From an uncultured Magnetococcales bacterium (GTDB lineage: Bacteria; Pseudomonadota; Magnetococcia; Magnetococcales; Magnetaquicoccaceae), in assembly GCA_903913345.1 (NCBI GenBank), contig CAIWLA010000577.1:1-9607 (forward strand): a DNA stretch of 9,607 bases, in the 5' to 3' direction. Within the stretch, counting starts at the first letter, position 1, and every line of letters begins with the position of its first letter. A program made the position numbers and the translations under genes. Below, one piece after another: positions 6,300-9,607 of this stretch. The notes below the pieces were generated by a model. The model was not told the DNA's origin and did no database searches. It saw nothing but the letters and a program-made list of their open reading frames with translations.

Positions 6300-6358
6300 C
6301 TGTCGAGTATTCACTCGATACCAATCCTCGTCCCTTCCCGTTATTTTTACCCTCAAGT
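6300..6358 (+). promoter_or_regulatory. Repeated palindrome-containing promoter, copy 2 (upstream of the methyltransferase gene)
   Basis: The palindrome TCGAGTATTCACTCGA (6303-6318) is followed by TTCCCGTTATTTT (6335-6347), minus-10 TATTTT. The palindrome-to-minus-10 distance is exactly that of the copy at 3419-3477, and 45 of 59 bases agree without a gap. Palindrome position 6 and its partner change together (C-G there, T-A here), so symmetry is conserved. The start would be near 6354, leaving a leader of about 41 bases. The preceding 76 bases after the neuB stop hold nothing else clear. Confidence 0.65.
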
Positions 6359-6394
6359 GGAATCGTCGTCGCGATTTTCCAAAAAGGGGTTTTT

Positions 6395-7237
6395 ATGTCC
6401 ATCACCCGATCCTTGGCTGAAACCGTCCTGCGGGGTTACAGTTTTATCCCGCGTCTGCTGGGCCGGGCCGTACAAAGTTTGGCGGCGGAACGCCTCTCCC
6501 AGGAGGTGGTGTGGGATTTTTTCACACCCCACGGCCCGATCAAGCTGTGGTGTCCCACCTACACGGCCTACTGGCGGGCGAAGACCCTCACCGAGAAAGA
6601 ACCAGAAACCCTGGCATGGATCGACGGCTTCGCCGCTGGTGACGTGTTGTGGGATATCGGGGCCAATGTCGGTTTGTACAGCCTGTACGCCGCCCAACGG
6701 GGGGTGACGGTCCTGGCCTTCGAACCTCTGCCCGCCAATCTTCATGCCCTGACCACCAATATTGAACTGAACGGCTTCGATCGGCGCATCGCCGCTTATG
6801 GATTGGCCTTCAGCGATACCACCCGACTGGACTACCTCAATGTGTCGTCCCCCCTGGTCGGCGCGGCCCTCTCTTCCTTTGGTTCAACCCTCGATGTCCA
6901 CGGCCACTCTTGCACGCCGCAGGTGCGCCTGGCGACCATCGGTTATGGCATCGACCGCTTCATGGGCGATTTTTCTCCCCCGTTCCCGAACCATATCAAG
7001 CTGGATGTGGACAGCATCGAGGTGGAGATTTTGCACGGTGCCGCAACCGTCCTGGCCGATCCCCGGCTCCAATCGGTCAGCGTCGAGATCAACGAGGCCG
7101 TCACGCTCAAGGCACAGGCCATCACCGATGCCTTGCAACAGGCGGGATTGACCTTTTTGCACCGCCGTCACTCACCCATGTTCGATCACGGTGCCCACAA
7201 GGACAGTTATAATTATGTTTTCATTCGTCCCATTTAG
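6395..7237 (+). CDS. FkbM-family SAM-dependent methyltransferase
   Basis: A class I (Rossmann) methyltransferase of 280 residues that should transfer a methyl group from S-adenosylmethionine to a hydroxyl, probably on a sugar. The SAM-binding motif I is WDIGANVGLYS (86-96), followed by the acidic FEPLP at the end of strand 2. The FkbM-typical KLDVDSIEVEIL (202-213, equivalent to KIDVEGxE) is present, and the C-terminal YNYVFIRP fits the family ending. There is no signal peptide or membrane segment. The start is well supported: AAGGGG at 6384-6389, five bases before ATG. It opens a transcription unit under the second palindromic promoter; the next gene follows 39 bases later. Members of this family often methylate glycans in polysaccharide loci, but acceptor and position cannot be told here. 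Confidence 0.92.
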   Translation: MSITRSLAETVLRGYSFIPRLLGRAVQSLAAERLSQEVVWDFFTPHGPIKLWCPTYTAYWRAKTLTEKEPETLAWIDGFAAGDVLWDIGANVGLYSLYAAQRGVTVLAFEPLPANLHALTTNIELNGFDRRIAAYGLAFSDTTRLDYLNVSSPLVGAALSSFGSTLDVHGHSCTPQVRLATIGYGIDRFMGDFSPPFPNHIKLDVDSIEVEILHGAATVLADPRLQSVSVEINEAVTLKAQAITDALQQAGLTFLHRRHSPMFDHGAHKDSYNYVFIRPI

Positions 7238-7276
7238 CCATCCGGTCCTGTTTTCCAAAAGAATCAAAGGTGGATA

Positions 7277-8242
7277 ATGAAAAAACCAGCCCCGTTGAAA
7301 ATACTCATCACCACCTCTTCCTTCGCCGTGGCGGGCAATGTCCACTTGACCTTTCTGGGCGAACGGGGGTTTGAGATTGTCCTCAATCCCTATGGTCGGA
7401 AGATCACCCCGGATGAGTTGGTGCCGTTGCTGGATGATTCGGTTGTCGGCATGATCGCCGGGGTGGAGTCCTTGAGCCGGGCGGCTCTGGAGCGGGCGAA
7501 GGGGTTGAAAGTCATTTCCCGTTGCGGGATCGGCCTGGAGTCGGTGGACCTGGAGGCCGCCCTGGAACGGGGCATTCGGGTGGTCAACACCCCCGATGCC
7601 CCCACTGCGGCGGTGGCCGAATTGACCATCGGGCTGATCCTGGCCGCCCTGCGGCGCATCGCCGAGGCGGATCGGGGCATTCGCGCGGGCCATTGGCAAG
7701 GACTGAGCGGTCGACTGCTGGGGGCCTGTACGGTCGGATTGATCGGTTATGGGCGGATCGGTCGGGCGGTGGGTGGTCTGGCGCGGGCCTTCGGGGCAAC
7801 CACCATCGCCTGTGATCCCTGGGTGGAGGCAAACCACTTATCCCCGGCTGACCTCCCCTGTCCCCTGGTCGATCTGGCCACCGTATTGCGCCAGGCGGAC
7901 GTGGTATCCCTTCATATTCCCGGCGGACCGGACAATGATCACCTGATCGACGCCGCCCGCCTGGGACTGATGAAAAAAGATGCCGTGCTCGTCAACACCG
8001 CTCGCGGTGACCTCATCGACGAGGGGGCACTGTTCCTGGCCCTGCAGGGAAAACAACTCGCCGCCGCCGCGTTGGATGTCTTTTCCGAAGAGCCTTACAC
8101 CGGCCCGCTCATCACCCTGCCCAATGTCGTGTTGACCAGCCATTTGGGATCACGCGCACGCGAAACCCGCGATCGCATGGAAAACGAGGCCGCCCGGAAT
8201 CTGGTTCGGGAACTCCAGGCGACTACCCTGCCAACGGATTGA
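7277..8242 (+). CDS. D-isomer-specific 2-hydroxyacid dehydrogenase (phosphoglycerate dehydrogenase-like, no ACT domain)
   Basis: This NAD(P)-dependent oxidoreductase of 321 residues interconverts a D-2-hydroxyacid and its 2-keto acid. The NAD-binding loop is GLIGYGRIGRAVGG (154-167). The catalytic set is R243 in NTARGDLID, E272 in DVFSEEP and H289 in TSHLGS. The upstream RCGIGLESVDL (82-92) and NTPDAPTAAVAELTIGLIL (104-122) are standard for the SerA-like branch. It ends where the catalytic fold ends, lacking the regulatory ACT domain of SerA, so serine biosynthesis is unlikely. AAAGGTGG (7266-7273) precedes ATG 7277. It is followed after 8 bases by an SDR gene and sits three genes after a NeuB-like synthase. 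A substrate that is a sugar-derived hydroxyacid, or a three-carbon precursor, is inference. Confidence 0.92.
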   Translation: MKKPAPLKILITTSSFAVAGNVHLTFLGERGFEIVLNPYGRKITPDELVPLLDDSVVGMIAGVESLSRAALERAKGLKVISRCGIGLESVDLEAALERGIRVVNTPDAPTAAVAELTIGLILAALRRIAEADRGIRAGHWQGLSGRLLGACTVGLIGYGRIGRAVGGLARAFGATTIACDPWVEANHLSPADLPCPLVDLATVLRQADVVSLHIPGGPDNDHLIDAARLGLMKKDAVLVNTARGDLIDEGALFLALQGKQLAAAALDVFSEEPYTGPLITLPNVVLTSHLGSRARETRDRMENEAARNLVRELQATTLPTD

Positions 8243-8250
8243 TACCCAAT

Positions 8251-9180
8251 ATGAAAGAACCCAATAAAGGTCTCATCCTGATCACCGGTGGCAGTGGTTT
8301 TCTCGGCAGCCACGTCGCAGACGCCTTTACCGCCGAGGGTTACGCCGTCCGCATCTACGATCACCAACACTCGCCCCATCTCCAATCGGGTCAGGAGATG
8401 ATCGTTGGGGATATCCGGGATACCGAGCGTCTGGTCGAGAGTGCCCAGGGCTGTGAAGCCGTCTATCATTTCGCGGCGAGGGCCGACATCGAATCCACCC
8501 AGGAGGATGGGTTGAACGCCATCCAGATCAATGTGCTGGGTACGGTCAGTGCCCTGGAGGCGGCGCGTCGGTGTGGGGTGAAACGTTTCATCTTTGCCAG
8601 CACGGTCTACGTCTTTTCCAAGGGGGGCGGGTTTTATCGGGCCAGCAAGCAGAGCGCGGAACATTTCATCGCGGCCTACCAGGAACGGTACGGCCTGGAT
8701 TTTACCATTCTGCGTTTCGGTTCCCTGTATGGACGACGGGCCGGACCGAGCAACATTATCCACCGTGTCATCATGCAATCCTTGACCAGCAAACGCATTT
8801 ATTATCCTGGCAACGGGGAGGCCCAACGGGAATATATTCACGTGACCGATGCCGCCAACCTGAGTGTGCGTATTCTTGCCCCGGAATTTGCCAACCGCCA
8901 CCTGGTGTTGACCGGTGTTGAACGTCTGCGGGTCCGGGATATGCTGCAAATGGTGGCGGAAATCGCCCCGGATCAGGTGGCGGTGGAATTCGGCGACCAG
9001 CATAACCGGTTGCATTATATGATGACGCCCTATTCCTTCCATCCCCCGGTGGATCACAAGGTGGTCAGTACCGATTTCGTCGATTTGGGCCAGGGATTGC
9101 TCGACTGCTTTGCCGAATGTTTCCATATCCTGCACCAGCAACAGTCTGAAACCCCCTCCACAGAACAGGATAAAGAATGA
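8251..9180 (+). CDS. NAD-dependent epimerase/dehydratase (extended SDR)
   Basis: An extended short-chain dehydrogenase of 309 residues, acting on a (probably nucleotide-activated) sugar. The nucleotide loop is TGGSGFLG (12-19), and D37 after strand 2 points to NAD rather than NADP. HFAARAD (73-79) corresponds to the usual HLAA motif. The catalytic Ser/Thr are S117/T118, and the pair is Y129xxxK133 (YRASK). GNGEAQREYIHVTDAA is the usual substrate-side motif. The loop between STVYVFS and YRASK is only about five residues, far shorter than in UDP-glucose 4-epimerases, so it belongs to an atypical subgroup. ATG 8251 is preferred over in-frame TTG 8239 because it places the Rossmann loop normally; neither has a strong ribosome site. 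It lies 8 bases after the hydroxyacid dehydrogenase and overlaps the HAD gene by 4 bases, so it is clearly in one operon. Epimerase, dehydratase and reductase cannot be separated here. Confidence 0.9.
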   Translation: MKEPNKGLILITGGSGFLGSHVADAFTAEGYAVRIYDHQHSPHLQSGQEMIVGDIRDTERLVESAQGCEAVYHFAARADIESTQEDGLNAIQINVLGTVSALEAARRCGVKRFIFASTVYVFSKGGGFYRASKQSAEHFIAAYQERYGLDFTILRFGSLYGRRAGPSNIIHRVIMQSLTSKRIYYPGNGEAQREYIHVTDAANLSVRILAPEFANRHLVLTGVERLRVRDMLQMVAEIAPDQVAVEFGDQHNRLHYMMTPYSFHPPVDHKVVSTDFVDLGQGLLDCFAECFHILHQQQSETPSTEQDKE

Positions 9181-9607
9181 TTTTCACCGCCTTGCAAGCC
9201 GTGTTTTTCGATTTTGACGGCGTTCTCGTCGAATCCGTCGATGTCAAAACACGGGCCTTCGCAACCCTGTACGCCGAATATGGCGAACAGGTCGTCTCTG
9301 CCGTGACGGCCCATCATCTCGCCCATGGAGGCATGTCGCGATTTGAGAAATTCCGTCATTATCACACCATTTTGCTGGGCCGTTCCCCGACTTCTGCGCA
9401 GATGGATCTTTTGGCAGAACGGTTTTCCGCCCTGGTGGAGGATGCGGTGGTCGCCTCTCCCTGGGTGCCCTGCGCTCAGGAAATGCTGGAACGGTACGCG
9501 GTTCGACTGCCCCTGTTCGTTATTTCCGGCACCCCGGACGACGAATTGACACGCATTATCCAACGTCGGGGGATGACCCACTATTTTGTCTCCACCCATG
9601 GCTCGCC
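9177..9607 (+). CDS. HAD-superfamily phosphatase (partial, runs off the window)
   Basis: The first 143 residues of a haloacid-dehalogenase-type hydrolase are visible. Motif I is FFDFDGVLVES (10-20), with nucleophile D12 and acid/base D14. Motif II is VISGTP, with S117. The helical stretch between them fits a C1-cap phosphatase such as phosphoglycolate phosphatase or sialate-9-phosphatase relatives. Motifs III and IV lie beyond the window. ATG 9177 overlaps the SDR stop in ATGA, indicating coupled translation. Near a NeuB-family gene, a natural role is removing phosphate from a ulosonate phosphate or its precursor, as in pathways that condense a phosphorylated sugar. That role is inferred from context only. 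A sugar phosphomutase is less likely but not excluded by what is visible. Confidence 0.9.
   Translation, partial: MIFTALQAVFFDFDGVLVESVDVKTRAFATLYAEYGEQVVSAVTAHHLAHGGMSRFEKFRHYHTILLGRSPTSAQMDLLAERFSALVEDAVVASPWVPCAQEMLERYAVRLPLFVISGTPDDELTRIIQRRGMTHYFVSTHGS

Noticed and set aside
8095..9141. Leftward open frame of 348 codons opposite the SDR gene
   Set aside because: The opposite strand encodes a well-supported Rossmann enzyme in an operon, and this frame has no motif or ribosome site.
1..9607. tRNA, rRNA, CRISPR array, integrase, transposase
   Set aside because: I found no cloverleaf-like sequences, regularly spaced repeats, or recombinase motifs on either strand.

Overview
The window is a surface-polysaccharide or glycoconjugate biosynthesis locus from a Gram-negative bacterium. 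The supporting signs are a lipoprotein of the Wza-type export family, a GT2 glycosyltransferase, a NeuB-type sugar-acid synthase, an FkbM methyltransferase and a DegT/StrS aminotransferase. The moderately GC-rich coding style and tight gene packing suggest a member of the Pseudomonadota, but nothing here fixes the species.

Layout: a bidirectional-looking terminator (113-147) closes a leftward operon (3189 to 204). In transcription order that operon holds an iron-containing alcohol dehydrogenase resembling KdnB (Kdo 8-oxidase), a short GT2 glycosyltransferase and a DegT/DnrJ/EryC1/StrS aminotransferase. The dehydrogenase is broken by a -1 frame change exactly at a run of nine G (minus strand), while all its catalytic residues downstream are intact. 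A 376-base divergent control region (3211-3586) follows. It carries a sigma70-like promoter facing left, a palindrome-plus-minus-10 promoter facing right, a 13-base perfect inverted repeat around both, and hairpins in both leaders.

Rightward genes are a PPP-type metallophosphoesterase (3587-4432), a short polysaccharide-export lipoprotein (4543-5121) and a NeuB-family synthase (5171-6223). A second copy of the palindromic promoter (6300-6358) then drives an FkbM methyltransferase (6395-7237), a 2-hydroxyacid dehydrogenase (7277-8242), an NAD-dependent SDR epimerase/dehydratase (8251-9180) and a HAD phosphatase (from 9177, cut by the window end).

Working model (inference): the NeuB-like enzyme, the HAD phosphatase and the two NAD(P) oxidoreductases make an unusual ulosonic-acid-type sugar. 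The KdnB-like oxidase and the aminotransferase could convert a ulosonate alcohol to an amine, as KdnB/KdnA do for Kdo. The glycosyltransferase and methyltransferase assemble or decorate the glycan, and the lipoprotein exports it. The phosphatase may regulate the system. The G9 tract would make the oxidase step switchable if it is a true contingency locus rather than a sequencing error.
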